Shown one piece after another: positions 23,701 to 35,383 of a stretch of DNA of 64,000 nucleotides. The notes beneath the pieces were generated by a model. It did no database searches and had not been told where the DNA came from. It was given only the letters and a program-made list of their open reading frames with translations. Origin of the DNA: Lingula anatina. Taxonomy: Eukaryota; Brachiopoda; Lingulata; Lingulida; Lingulidae. The stretch is from positions 271,573-335,572 of the forward strand of contig NW_019776135.1 of assembly GCF_001039355.2 (NCBI RefSeq), given 5' to 3'. Numbering within the stretch: the stretch's first letter is position 1; every line of letters starts with the position of its first letter. The position numbers were made by a program, and so were the translations under genes.

Positions 23701-25314
23701 GGCCTTCAGGCACGGGAGGACCGCCTGGTCTAGATGGACCTTCTGGCACATCCGGGCCTCCCGGGACTAGAGGGCCTGCAAGGACTGGTGGACCTCCAGG
23801 GACTGGTGGTCCTCCAGGAAGGGAAGGACCACGTGGTTATGGTGCCCCACCTGGCACCAATGGGCCTTTGGGAACAGGCGGACCACCAGGTACAGGGGGA
23901 CTTTTTGGATTAAACGGGACAGGCGGTCCGCCAGGAATTGCCGGACAGAAAGGTTGGTACTAGACATGTATTTATTATCTGTGCATGTACATTATATGCT
24001 TTAACCCACCTATTCATTCATTGTTACCAAGGTATACTTCATATTAAGACATCTGTCTTCGTTTTAAATACACGAAGGCCTTATAATTTTAATATAACGC
24101 TCCAAAATATTGACGTTTTACAGACTTGTCAGGAATTTTGGTAAACAAGGCGAAACGGAACCAGAGTCAAGGCAATGGAACACAGTTTGACCAATATTAA
24201 TAAAAACTCCTTTAACTGTGCAAACTTCATGATGACCGAGCAAAAATTCTACATACACATAGCTTAATTATGTGTAATTCATTTTTATCAAAAAAAGATG
24301 TCGGTAGGCTTTCTTATAAAATTTAAATGAAATACATACAACTCATCATTACTATTTTTATTAAGTAACCCTTACGAAGAAGACCACTTTCATAATATAG
24401 GATCCTATATGATCTTATAAGATCCTACTGTATAACATTTTTCGTTAGGAAAGTACCGGTATTTATATTCTATTTTTTTTATATTACTTTAAGGGTGTTT
24501 ATCACTTCTTTTTTACAGGCGCAAGTGGTACACAAGGACCACCTGGCGACGTTAAAGGACAAAAAGGAGACAAAGGAACGCAAGGATTCCAAGGAAACTT
24601 TGGCAACAAGGGCGAGGCTGGTATAGTTGGTATGAAGGGGGAAAAAGGGAATAAAGGATTACCCGCCAGAGGAATGAAAGGACAGAAAGGTGACTCCATG
24701 GTTATGATTCGGATGCGGCAGCAAACTACAGTCGCTCAAACTACCTTCACTAATGGTGCTGTCTTCATCGGAACGGCGTCCACAGGATTTAGAACCCATG
24801 CTGGAGTCACCGGTGCCGTTTTGCCTTCGGATACTTTCGTTAGCTTGTTGGGATCTATTGGAATGGAAACAGTCGGTATGATCTACGATTTTATTTACCG
24901 ATTCATTCAATCATGTATGTTTTGTCTATTAATTGCAATTGCGGTACTTCATAAAAGATACGTTTGATGTCTTAATGGTTTATGATAAAGCCAATACTGA
25001 AGACTTTACAATAACCTTTACGTTAGCTATCAGTTCAAATGGTTTACAAAGGAATAAAAGAAGAAAATTTTGTTTTGCTTTATGAATTCCGGATTGAATG
25101 CTATTTTCATTTATTCCTTTTATTTCATGCAGAATCTGATGGAGCGATATTGGAAGAAAAGCTGTATGCAGCAGAATTCCGAATGGTAATACTTGGAACG
25201 ATAATATCCCTCGTGGCCGTTGGCACTGGAGCCATCTACGTGGTATATTTTCGCCAGCGACGCAGAGAGAAACTCCTTATAGCTGCTATTAGACGAAGAT
25301 TATCCACCGTTTGA
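20780..25314 (+). CDS. Membrane-anchored collagen-like protein with N-terminal somatomedin-B-like module
   Basis: Exons 20780-21032, 23041-23952, 24519-24875 and 25133-25314, all introns phase 1; 567 residues. Residues 1-33 form a signal peptide ([17 protein letters not shown]). Residues 35-83 hold ten cysteines ending in [21 protein letters not shown]-type spacing (C-x-C-D-x-x-C, then D-C-C-x-D-Y-x(3)-C), the somatomedin-B signature. About residues 85-388, in a single 912-nt exon, are Gly-X-Y-like triplets dominated by GPPGTG, with small interruptions. Exon 3 continues collagen triplets rich in Lys ([20 protein letters not shown]) followed by about 60 non-collagenous residues. Exon 4 has a hydrophobic span near residues 525-547 ([19 protein letters not shown]) and a 20-residue basic tail. 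Signal peptide plus C-terminal anchor implies type I topology with the collagen outside the cell. Intron 1 carries a Tc1-like element. Confidence 0.85.
21104..22767 (+). mobile_element. Tc1-like DNA transposon, transposase degenerate
   Basis: Imperfect inverted ends (CAGGGTTACCACTTAATATG at left; matching sequence ending CATCCCTG at right) are flanked by TA on both sides, the Tc1/mariner target. Between them the plus strand has transposase blocks: a helix-turn-helix region, [27 protein letters not shown] and [12 protein letters not shown] followed by a stop where LW should come. The expected D, D and a following acidic residue are partly preserved. Several stops and frame changes mark it as dead. 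It sits in intron 1 of the membrane collagen gene. Confidence 0.88.
22911..23010. repeat. Dispersed repeat, copy 1, next to the collagen acceptor
   Basis: Contains GGGTATGCCCGTGAAACTCA and CTTGAGCACTCTGTTAAC and ends about 30 bp before the acceptor of the collagen-repeat exon. Confidence 0.55.
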
Positions 25315-25586
25315 TGCCAGTTTAATACTGGACGTTGTTGGACTGTGGCAAACTTAGAAGCTAAAGACGTGTTCGAGGGTGTTTTTTCTCCAGCAAAATT
25401 ATCGATCCCTCAGAGGCTTGATTTTAGTATCTTATAAAGGACGAACTTTTCTGAGAATGGTGTAAATCCCTCACTCATTAAATGATAACTGTTCTTTGAT
25501 TTTTTCCTTCTTCTGCTTAAGGATATATATTTAAAAAATAAGTAAACTATTCATTTGCTGCTGGGACAATATTTGGTGGTTTCTTT

Positions 25587-25850
25587 TCAATTTAATGGGC
25601 ATTTCTTTATCTCTGTGGAAATGACAGCGAAACGTCGGATTTGAGGGTACATTTAATAAATGTAATTAAATGGTATTAAATATTGATATCTTCACCGCTA
25701 GTTTGTATTTTCTTTTCCACTAATCAGGTTAGTTATGGTGTCTGGAATGAAAATCACCATCCATAGCAATGAACTCAAATGATGTGATCATTTATAAAGA
25801 AAAGCACATGAAACTCGGGCTGGGACAACCTTTTTGACCAATGCTGTATA
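25587..25850 (+). repeat. Dispersed repeat ending GGGACAACCTTTTTGACCAATG (copy 2)
   Basis: Same family as 9056-9316; lies in the 3' flank of the membrane collagen gene. Confidence 0.55.
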
Positions 25851-26873
25851 TTATCAATACACTCTCCGGTAATCAACGCTACACCAGAAATCAAAAATGG
25901 CCGCGTGCCTGATATACATACAGATAAGATGCCATACGCCTTACCTCTCATGTTGGGCTCCAATACACCCAATAACTGATCGCCAATCTTATAACATGTG
26001 CAGGAGCCGTCATATACATCGTTGTGATCGCCACGTTAGGGCATTATGGAGTCATGAGGGGGCATTTAACACGTTAGTTAAGGCCCTCCTTAGATCCAGT
26101 TATTTGTATACTGTATGCATATTGACTATAAAGTACCTCTGTCATTTTAAATTAATTCCTATCAACAGCAATAAACGCCAGAGTAAAACGTTAAATTAAT
26201 TTGAGTTTCTTGTCTTTTACCTTTGATAAAACGAGATCAGGCGATTTTACAACTCGTGTCCACTCTTAACGATAAGAAAAGACAAATATTTTTATCGGTC
26301 ATTTAACATATGAAATATAGGATATCAAAAAATTCAACGACTTGCTTTCGTATAGACTTTATTAAACACATGAACATGTCTGAAAAGAAAAAAAATATAT
26401 AACATCATCATATTGAGTTTTCATTCTTATACATACTAGTTCCAGTGAATTAAACGGATTTCATGAAATCATACAGGCAAACATGGACAAAATTTGGGGA
26501 TCTTACTATTAACTTACAAACTAACTTTACTTGTCATATTAGACATACAGCCCTAAATGAACTTTCAAACTATAAACTTGATATTTAATCAATTAATTTT
26601 ATACCTACACGACGTTGTGAATTCTACGATGCGTGCTACCATCTCGGTTCTTTGTCTCTTTAACGTGAATGATTGTGTTGGCTGAGATGCACTGGTGGCG
26701 AATTCTAGCTGCAACAGAGGGACTCTCTGTCACGCTACACTGGCCTTTGCTAAGTTGACTCAGCCGGTGACAGTAAAGTAGGAAGTAAACCTGGTTCTTA
26801 TACATGTATACCATACGCATTACATTTAGCTTACGTACTTTTTGGTCAACCCCTCTTAACAGAAAGCCGCTTC

Positions 26874-26995
26874 ATTCCCTGATAGTCTCCCGCCTCCACA
26901 CGCGCCATTAAATGGGTTAAATCTAAGCTTCTAAGTATAAGTGCCAGGCCCCTCCAGCGACTGCGCGTGTGGAGGCGGGGAGACCATCAGGGAAT
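26874..26995. mobile_element. 122-bp hairpin element, 30-bp inverted ends
   Basis: Left ATTCCCTGATAGTCTCCCGC CTCCACACGCGC and right inverted copy ending CATCAGGGAAT form a strong stem with a 58-bp loop. No coding content. Confidence 0.65.
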
Positions 26996-27300
26996 CAGTC
27001 GGTATTGCTCGGTAGTGCATCGGCCATATTTGATCAGCGGATCTCCTAGTCCGAGGATCATCTGTTCTGAATGCGCTCTTTCAGTGTCAGGCCACGTGGT
27101 CTCAACTGCTTTGATGTTTCAAGAAAATGGACACAATGTACCGCATCTGAAGAGCCACTTTATCTCCGGGTAGGGTCAAACTCACGAGGTGGACACTGTT
27201 ACCCAGAGACCTACAGGTTGGTGTGATTAAACCTAACAAATAGTGGAAGTTGGATTCAAGTAACCCTTGATACGACGTGTGCAGGTGGGTTGGTACATAA

Positions 27301-27556
27301 AAGTCTCATTCCAAATGAGGCTGTCGTTCTACTTAGATCAATCTAACTCCGAAGGCATCCTCGTTGGATGCAATTAACAAATCACGATGAACAGATGAAC
27401 ACGCCTCCTCCTGGAGTTGAGTGGAATACAGTAATGCTGGCTATTAAACGAGTATGTCTGAAATAAGAGGATGTGTTCTAATCTGATTGCATTCAGCGAG
27501 AGTGCTCGCGGAGTTGAATCGATCTACGTAGAGCAATAGTCTCATTGGAAATGAGT
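27301..27556. mobile_element. Foldback element just upstream of the LCCL promoter
   Basis: 27301-27384 and 27478-27556 are inverted copies of about 80 bp (GATTGCATTCAGCGAGAGTG, CGGAGTTGAATCGATCTACG, CTCATTGGAAATGAG and complements). Single-arm relatives occur near 39795-39870 and 49806-49880. Confidence 0.6.
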
Positions 27557-27574
27557 CCACCCGGATCAGATTGC

Positions 27575-27582
27575 TATATATA
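27575..27582 (+). promoter_or_regulatory. TATA box of the LCCL gene
   Basis: TATATATA lies about 45 bp before the donor of the inferred first noncoding exon. It directly follows the right arm of a foldback repeat ending near 27556. Confidence 0.45.
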
Positions 27583-27604
27583 CCAGTGGCTAAGTCATTT
27601 TACA

Positions 27605-27626
27605 AGTTGCACCGTCGGAGAAGCAG
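27605..27626 (+). other. Probable 5' untranslated exon of the LCCL gene
   Basis: A short stretch ends in GAAGCAG|GTAAGA, a strong donor, about 30-50 bp after the TATATATA box. The next acceptor that would join it to the start codon is TTTTTATTCAG at 28097, leaving only six bases before ATG at 28104. The transcription start is inferred from TATA spacing. Confidence 0.45.
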
Positions 27627-28103
27627 GTAAGAAGGCGTGAGATGTTCCTGTAAAGAAAAATGCTGATAAAAGCCTCAAAGCGTTTGACTCATGAATGTGC
27701 GTTTAACTATCCAAGTGACGCTTGGAGTGGAAAAGATTTACGCTTTATTCTATGGATTATGTCAGTAAGACTATTTTCAATGACTACGTACATACCGGTA
27801 CATCAGTTTTTTGTAGTTGTTACCAGAGTGAGGAGGAAGCGCGGGGCAGATAATTGAAAGTTGAGTATTCTGTAATATAGTCGACAAAATTGCCTTTCGT
27901 CTGTATTTAGGTTATGTGACCATTTTGTCTGTTTGCTTACTGGCATAAACTACCTCAATGTGGTGGCGTTTTAATGCGTAATATGTCAGCATGTATCCGG
28001 CCAAAATAACCTTTTGAGTATCTCAACCGTTTTCAATGCGCCATGTTCCTTTTAAAGTTCATTCGATATATTTACCCGAGAGCAGGTTTTTATTCAGATC
28101 ACT

Positions 28104-31100
28104 ATGATGCAAGGGGCACTGTTTCTGTTGATAGCCTCTCTAGCGTAAGTATTTACACCTATATACAGTAAGTTGATTTTTATCATAATTATTGTGTGTC
28201 GATAAATAAAATGAAAATGATTATTTTTTAACATAAATTCACCCACCTCATATTTATTTATACAATAAGTAGGAGGAAAAAAGGAATTTAAAAAATATAT
28301 ATAATTTCCTTGTAATTCTAATATTATCTCTGTTACGTGAACTTTTAATTCAGAACCTCTTGTTTATTCCCAATGAACATTAATACCATATTTACAGGTC
28401 AAATCCTAATGCCGGAATGGTTATATATTTGATACGACACTTATATATCATACTTTTATTTAGGGGTATTCACGCCGCATCTTTGGATAATGCCAACATA
28501 ACCGTAACCGTTGTAGGTAGGTTGCTACCATCCAATGTTTTCATACGTGTACTGTGAGTCACATTTAATCTCATATGAATTATTTCACTCATATGACCCT
28601 TAGAGGGATAACATCGGTTCTTTTTGACCAAAAAAGAATTTTCTATGGGTAGAGAATAATCGATTAGCGCCGTTTGGGTGGTAAAATAGAATTGATTATA
28701 TTTCTATGAGTTGTTTACTATGCATTCATTCTGAGATGTGGATGTCATGCAAATATTTTCCATTTAGTGCACAGTGACACCGCAGACTGTTAAAATCATT
28801 TCCCCCGAGTACTGCCCGATGACGTTCATAGTTTTGATAGTGTAGCAGTAGGTGTGCTCTCCCTATTATGTGTTCATTCATTTTATTATTGTTTGTACAC
28901 GTTACTTAGATTTGTCATAGGGCTTAGATGGACACATTCAATCTACTGGAAAAGGTGAAAATATAGAAAAAAAAAAACAGAGCAAAAAACGGCAACGTTC
29001 TTGAAGAAATAACATAAGCTAATTTCTTCCTTTCAAGAGATTTGTTCTTTCGACTCGTGCCGAAAGGGAGAAGTCTGTCAGGACTTGGACCAAGGCGGGT
29101 TTGTGTGTATATGCGACCCAGCGGCAGTTGACGCGCAGTGCAGCATCCGGCTGACCTGTACCTCCACCTGGGACACCGTCTGTAAGAGCAATTTCGGAAC
29201 TGAAGCTTGTAGGTAATTGTGCATGCTTGATTGCTCAAGCAAGACTACTGGCATTTTATCAAAACGAGGATTGTCAGCTTTAACATTGCTATCTTGATGT
29301 CTTGGTAGTTTTCATATACTACTGTCTTTATTTCTTCACATTTGGCATGGTTAAGAATCGCCAAGTGGTTCTCGTTCTCGTTCAGTGGTCTTATTCGCTT
29401 ATCAGAAAGCCTAACCAACGGTGAACAGGGAATCAAAACACATGTTGTTGATAACGAGACTTCGCCCCCTTGTCGCAGCACATGTGTCAACTACATCACG
29501 CCGTGCCTGTATTCAGGCCTGTATTAGATAGTTTCATCAATGGGACAGTTACAGCTGCATGGATTTATATGCTCTAGATCATATTTGTAATATAATATTA
29601 TGATTTAATACAATAACCGGTTATTATTTTGATTGTAATTGTATTACATTATAATATTATTTAGAAGGCAATATATCCAATTGAGATTATCATTTCTAAT
29701 TCATTTCAAATTCATTTATATAAATGTAACCCCTAATGATATTCTGACTTTTTTTCTAGATTTATAATTAAGTGTTTTGTTGCTTCTATAGGTTTTATAT
29801 TCTAAAATCATTATTAGTCCTTGCACCCTTTAACACACTGAATTCCCGCCTATTCCGCTGTACGGTATTCAGTTCCAGTAAACTTCTGTGTCCGAAAGAC
29901 AAAATACGCAAGGTCATGTGTTACAGTTTTAGCCAATCTCTGCAATACAATTCAATCTCGCAATAGTACATTGCAGCGGCGATTTTTAACACAGCGGTAG
30001 CCCGACTTTGACTTCTTGTGTTAAGAGAATGCCTCATTGCACATGCCACCCTAACGGTTTCACGTCTTCATTTTCTCGTGATTATTATTTCAACGCAATT
30101 ATTTTCTGGTGACCCGGCATTATCTGTTTGTTTAAATGTTATATTATTTTATAGAATTACTTAATTCATTAATTCTATTTTACACCTTACACCTACATTC
30201 ATTTATCTTTTTGGCACAATTATCAGCGTGACATTAGCGCACCTTTTTCTATTTAAATTGTCTTTTTTTTATTTTTGATGACGTTAGATTTATTACTGGT
30301 ACTTGTCAACTGCATATATAACTTTAATTTTCCAGTGTGTGGTGTCCACCAGACTGCCTGGCTGCCGACGGTGTCGACATCTGGGGGACAGGCATTTATA
30401 CAGGGGTACGGTAATTATTTGGGATTTCTGCTCGGTTCACTTTTTATGCTTTCTAATTTTTCCATGCTTTATCATTTTTGGACACTCGCATCAATCTACA
30501 ATGTACTACTTGATACGGGACCATCTTACTTTTCCGTTGGTGTTAAGTGTCTCTCTAAGTAAAGTCCTTGTCTGATATATAATAAATCCGTAAACCAAAC
30601 CTTTATTTTTCATGTACCAAATAGATCACGAATCCCCATTATGAGTAAATATGCAATTTGCCAATAGATTACATATGTAAAACTCAATACAGAATGTTAT
30701 TATAACATTACCATAGCGTTAATATAACTAAAACGTTATGGTAATGTTAAAATAACGTTTGGTGTTTGCTGGGGTTTATGTAATCACATGTTATATGTAA
30801 TTGTTATTGACTGCAATAGGATTCCTCTATATGCCGAGCAGCTATTCACGACGGGAAAATGAAGGGCGCCAATGGCGGCGCCTTCGTTTTGGGATACTTG
30901 CCAGGACAGGACTCTTATGAATCCTCTCTCCAGAACGGCATTCCGAGCACTGGGTTTGTATGAACTGTTGTGTTCATAGGCATTAGTGGATCATGTCTTG
31001 GTAGTGGGGTCAAGAAAACGTAAAGCGACATAAAGGTGAAAGAAATGAGAAAGGAAGAAAAAGTTGCTGGTTAAACGTGGTTTTGGAGGCAAAAACAAAC

Positions 31101-33830
31101 TATAGACAAGAGAAAGAAGACAATTAAGAAAGACTACCATTGCTATAAATTGTCATAAATGTGCTTGATAAATAGCATATCATTAATTTCAGTTTAGGTG
31201 ATGTCTCGATTGGGTCTGTAATTTTGTGTTTATGTGTTGCTATAACACTTGTTGATAACCATCAGCACATGTTGACACAGACACATTAGCGCAGGGCATA
31301 CATATACACAGTTGAAAAAATAACCAGAGAGAGAGAGAGAAAAGAGAAACCTTCTGAACGGATGTATTTTTGCAATGATGCTTTCTGTCTTTTAAGTTAC
31401 GGCGCATGGGATGAATCATTCCATTTCGTTGAGCCTGGCTGCTCTGATGACACCTGTCCTTTCGGGGAACGCTGTAAACCTTTGTCACAAGAAAACACTG
31501 TGTGTCTCTGCAACTCCACCCACGCCCACGACGCGTGTTACGTTCCCTTGGATTGTACATCGGACTGGGAGACTGCCTGCAGCCCATTGGTTGGAAAAGG
31601 ACCTTGTAGGCACGTGTTTGGATATTCTTGTAGACACATTGATCGATTTCTGAAAGTTTGCTCCAAGATATTTATAATTAACTCAGGGAGACAATTTTAT
31701 TCAGTATAGGGAAAGTTAGAGTGATAAACAGCATTTAGTGTCAATATACTGGTGTAAAATTAAGAAATCAGTAGACAGATTGGTATATACGAGAAATGTA
31801 ATGACTTAAAAAAGGGGATTTTTTAAAAAATGAAATACAAAAAGCGAAATGCGCAATAGATAGTTTTTGTTTAAATTACTTTTACATTTGATCATTTAGT
31901 TTGTTTTATAGTCAGTTACTTCATTACTCGATTGGATAGTACATTTAGAATTCCGAAACCAGTAGATAAATGTGTATATACGAGAAATTCAATTACCTTA
32001 AAAGAAAAAAAAATTGTAACATTGAAATGAATTTGAAAAAAGGAAGTAAACAAAGTACATCTATGAAGCTGGTATTTTAATATTATCGTATTGTAAATGT
32101 AGGGTATGGTGCCCCTCCGGGTGTCTGAGCATATCTGCTGCTGTGTGGGGATCAGGCATATACACAGGGGTGAGTGTTTATTATTCTCTGTTAATTTATT
32201 ATTAATAATGAGAAGAATTGGGTCGATTAATTGGGTTATTAGTAAATCGATGAATAACAATCAAAATTAAGTTGATAAATAAGTTAATCAGTTACTTTGG
32301 CTAATTAATAGATAATTTAGTTCTATGATAATATATACGATAACGGGAATCAAGCTACCTTGGCGGAGGTCTGCCTTCTCTGAGTGCTTTTCCAGATTTA
32401 TATATTTTTTATTCTATCTTATTTCATTTTAAATGCATACATATGAGAGTTGTCATCTTTTGCTTGATTCCTGAATAAATATGTTATAGTGACAACAACG
32501 ACGATCTGGAGCTTCAGATATTTATTCCCCACACACACAATTTTTCACAGAATCTACAAGTATTTATATTCTATTTTCCATTCTCATATTTCCCATTCTC
32601 ATATTACAAAATTCTATTCAATATTTCCTAATTTAGTAATTTAAATGAGACTTGTTTATGATTAAAAAATATTTAAAATATTTCCCGAAATGCTCATCTT
32701 GGATCTTGTCCAACCCGACTATGCATGAGATCTACACGTGTTAAACACGCGCAAATCAGATGAGAAAAATTAACCAATCTGATCCAACTATATCGGACTC
32801 TGAAACGTTCCACCCTTTCCTTCTTCGAGAACAGTCTCTACACTCGTTGACACTTTAAGACATTTACTTTGCACTCGATAACTTCCTACACGTCTAATTC
32901 TGTTTTAATTGTTTTGTAATTGCCGAAAGTGTATGTCATTTGCTTTACAACAAATAGCAAGTTATACTCTTCCCCGAATTAGTTTCTCTTGATTCCGTTT
33001 GTTTGTCTATTCAATCAATTATTCATCAATTTATTTGAACAAGGATTCCAGCATTTGCCGTGCGGGTCTTCATGACGGTCGTCTCGCGCCATCTGGCGGC
33101 GTTTTAACCGTTGGGTACGTTCCTGGGAAAGAGGCCTTCATCAGTGTGGCTCAGAACGGGGTCAACAGTATCTCGTGAGTATCACGAACTCATCACGTCC
33201 AGTTCACATGTGAAATGAATGACGGGTTCATAGATGCCCTTCAACCTGTGATAATTTTGTCATATTTAATATTTGGATAATGAACATGATGTAAGGACTT
33301 AAGCACAGGATGAAAAAGCCTGCGCTATGCTACATAACCAGGTTACGTACTCGACTTTGTAGACTTTAAATTCCTCCAAATATAATTCTAAAGTAATTTG
33401 GTTTTATACTAGTGTGTTAAATATTTATTGTCGTTGAAACAAAATGAAGAAAAATAGTAGATCATTGCTGCATCACAAAATTAATAATTAATTAATGGTA
33501 AACATGTCCATACATACTCTCATTTTTGACACAGAATGCTCTTTCAGACAGCTTCGAAACAGTCTATTCAAGTATCTTGCTGAAGCCATTATTGGAAGCT
33601 GTCAGTCTATTTATTTATTTGTTTATTTATTTATTTTTAGCAGTTGTTTAATTAATTGTTTATTTATAAACATATTTTCTTTCTTTTTTTCTTTTTCTTT
33701 TGTTTTTGCATGTAGATATTTTGACATTCGTATACGATATTTCTCATTTCCCATTAGGTATGGTAGCTACGACACCGCCTTCAACTTCCTGAAGGAAGTC
33801 AAACCCACGGAGGGCACCCTCATAGGCTGA
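28104..33830 (+). CDS. Secreted protein with two Cys-module + LCCL-domain units
   Basis: Coding exons: 28104-28144, 28464-28516, 29038-29212, 30336-30405, 30820-30953, 31397-31609, 32103-32169, 33044-33174 and 33758-33830; 318 residues. Exon 1 encodes a signal peptide (MMQGALFLLIASLA). Each unit is encoded by three exons in phases 2, 0, 2. First comes a short EGF/follistatin-N-like module (CSFDSCRKGEVC... CICD; then CSDDTCPFGERC... CLCN). Then an LCCL domain is split over two exons (VWCPPDCLAADGVDIWGTG + DSSICRAAIHDG...; VWCPSGCLSISAAVWGSG + DSSICRAGLHDG...). LCCL domains occur in Limulus factor C, cochlin and CRISPLD proteins, often in extracellular or defence roles. The start could be 28107 instead. 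The end of exon 2 could be 28512; 28516 gives the better match to the second unit. The protein ends soon after the second LCCL domain with no anchor. Confidence 0.82.
28607..28755. repeat. Short copy of the AAAGGGATAA MITE family
   Basis: Starts GAGGGATAACATCGGTTC and ends in the TTTCTATGAGTTGTTTACTA block; lies in an intron of the LCCL gene. Confidence 0.45.
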
Positions 33831-33864
33831 ATATATGTTCGGTAGCAATGTCTTGTCTTTTAAA

Positions 33865-33866
<2 letters not shown>

Positions 33867-33910
<44 letters not shown>
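33867..33910. repeat. (TA)n microsatellite in the LCCL 3' UTR
   Basis: Alternating TA between the stop codon and the poly(A) signal. Confidence 0.9.
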
Positions 33911-33912
<2 letters not shown>

Positions 33913-34013
33913 AAGTCTATCAAAAGCATCATGTTTGATATTGCTAAGTGACAGTTGTAAGGACAGAAAAGAAGTGTGGGTTGATATTTCCATGGGAAAC
34001 TTTTGAACTTAGG

Positions 34014-34019
34014 AATAAA
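34014..34019 (+). terminator. Poly(A) signal of the LCCL gene
   Basis: AATAAA, 184 nt after the TGA stop and on the coding strand; first canonical hexamer after the (TA)n tract in the 3' UTR. Confidence 0.55.
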
Positions 34020-35206
34020 GCGGATGTATTATTATGCACATTTGTTAAACATTCCTTTTTTTTTTGTTGTTGTTGTCGGGTAACCATTTGAAGAGCATTC
34101 TAGGTATTCAATATTGTAAAAGAAATATTCGCGCTGAATTTAATTTTCCTCAGATATTTCTTCTTACTCAAGAACCGTTGCTCACACGGCATTGCACTTG
34201 GTACATGTTGTATTTATGTTTTGTACTATTCACCAGTCACATAACCTTCTTCTTATCCAATTATAATTCATTTAATACGCCTTGTCTTGCATAGACTTCA
34301 GGCACTTATACTGTATTTAAAATGTTTTATCATTTTAGATCTGACTTTGGGAAGATAAGCTAAGAGAGATTTAATTTTGACAGAAAATATAGCTTTAGGA
34401 CGTCTTAAACACATTCATGTTATATTGACGCGTACGTGTATATTGCCGGCGACTTTTTCCTTTTTTATTTTTCAAGTTCATTCTATTTTATTTTTTATTT
34501 TATTTTATTTATTTTTTGTTATTAGAAAGCCTTCTTTATGTTTGCGATAACATGCAGTGAACTTTGCTATATTTTGTCTGACCGTTTCATTTTGACATTT
34601 AACCTCAATCAGCTTACTGTTACTCATAAAAATCAAAGTTTTCTCAAAACAGGCACAATTCGGAATTATTTAAGAGACTGAAAACGCGTTATACACGTTT
34701 TTTAAAAAGATTTTACATGAAACGCAACTTGCGGTTAGCCGGCTAAGTCTCTGAGTAGTTTTTTGTTAGGACCTATAACCATTGTCGGCCTTGTTGTGTT
34801 GCGAAACTGGCCTTAGGTGGTTTATTTAGGAGGGGTTAAAAGTTGGGTTCATAAATGGGGGTAAGTAACAGCCAACAGTTGGAACTGTTTGTCTTCATAT
34901 AAAATCCATGGCTGTGAGGCAAATTTCAGCGAGAAAAGGGAGGGGACGCATTATCTTAGGATACGGTGAACTGAAGTGAAAACGAGGTCATGCTCGTGAA
35001 AGTGCGGGGGGCAGCTCTACATGACAGCCACTCATTTAATTTGAAAATGGAATAAAAAATCAAAAAGAAGTGCAGAAATTGATCGAGATGCTTTAGGGAA
35101 ATGACGAAACACCGAGATTCAAAGGGCGTGGAACTTGCCCCCTCTCCTCCCCTTGGCGGTTTAAACAAGACAAAGAAATCGTTTACTTGCAAAAGCATCG
35201 GAACAA

Positions 35207-35212
35207 TTTATT
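35207..35212 (-). terminator. Poly(A) signal of hemerythrin A
   Basis: AATAAA on the minus strand, about 170 nt after the stop codon. Confidence 0.5.
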
Positions 35213-35383
35213 TTCTTTAAATTCAAAGCAAAAAAATGAGAACAGTTGGTATATTTCACCTAGTAAGTTACCCTGTTGGTTACGAAGTTGCACAGTTCAT
35301 CACTAGTTAATTCAAAATAAAGTCATGACGTCAGCAACACGAATGCACACCGTTAGATGGCGTTAAAATCAGAGATTTTTCCT

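Larger units (their letters stand above)
25315..27574. other. Intergenic, no supported gene
   Basis: Between the collagen and LCCL genes I see only the dispersed repeat at 25.6-25.85 kb, the hairpin element at 26.9 kb, the foldback element at 27.3-27.56 kb, and AT-rich sequence. Confidence 0.6.

Noticed and set aside
23008-23733. Several long open frames on both strands over the collagen exon
   Set aside because: They are shadows of the GGN-CCN rich collagen repeat in other frames.
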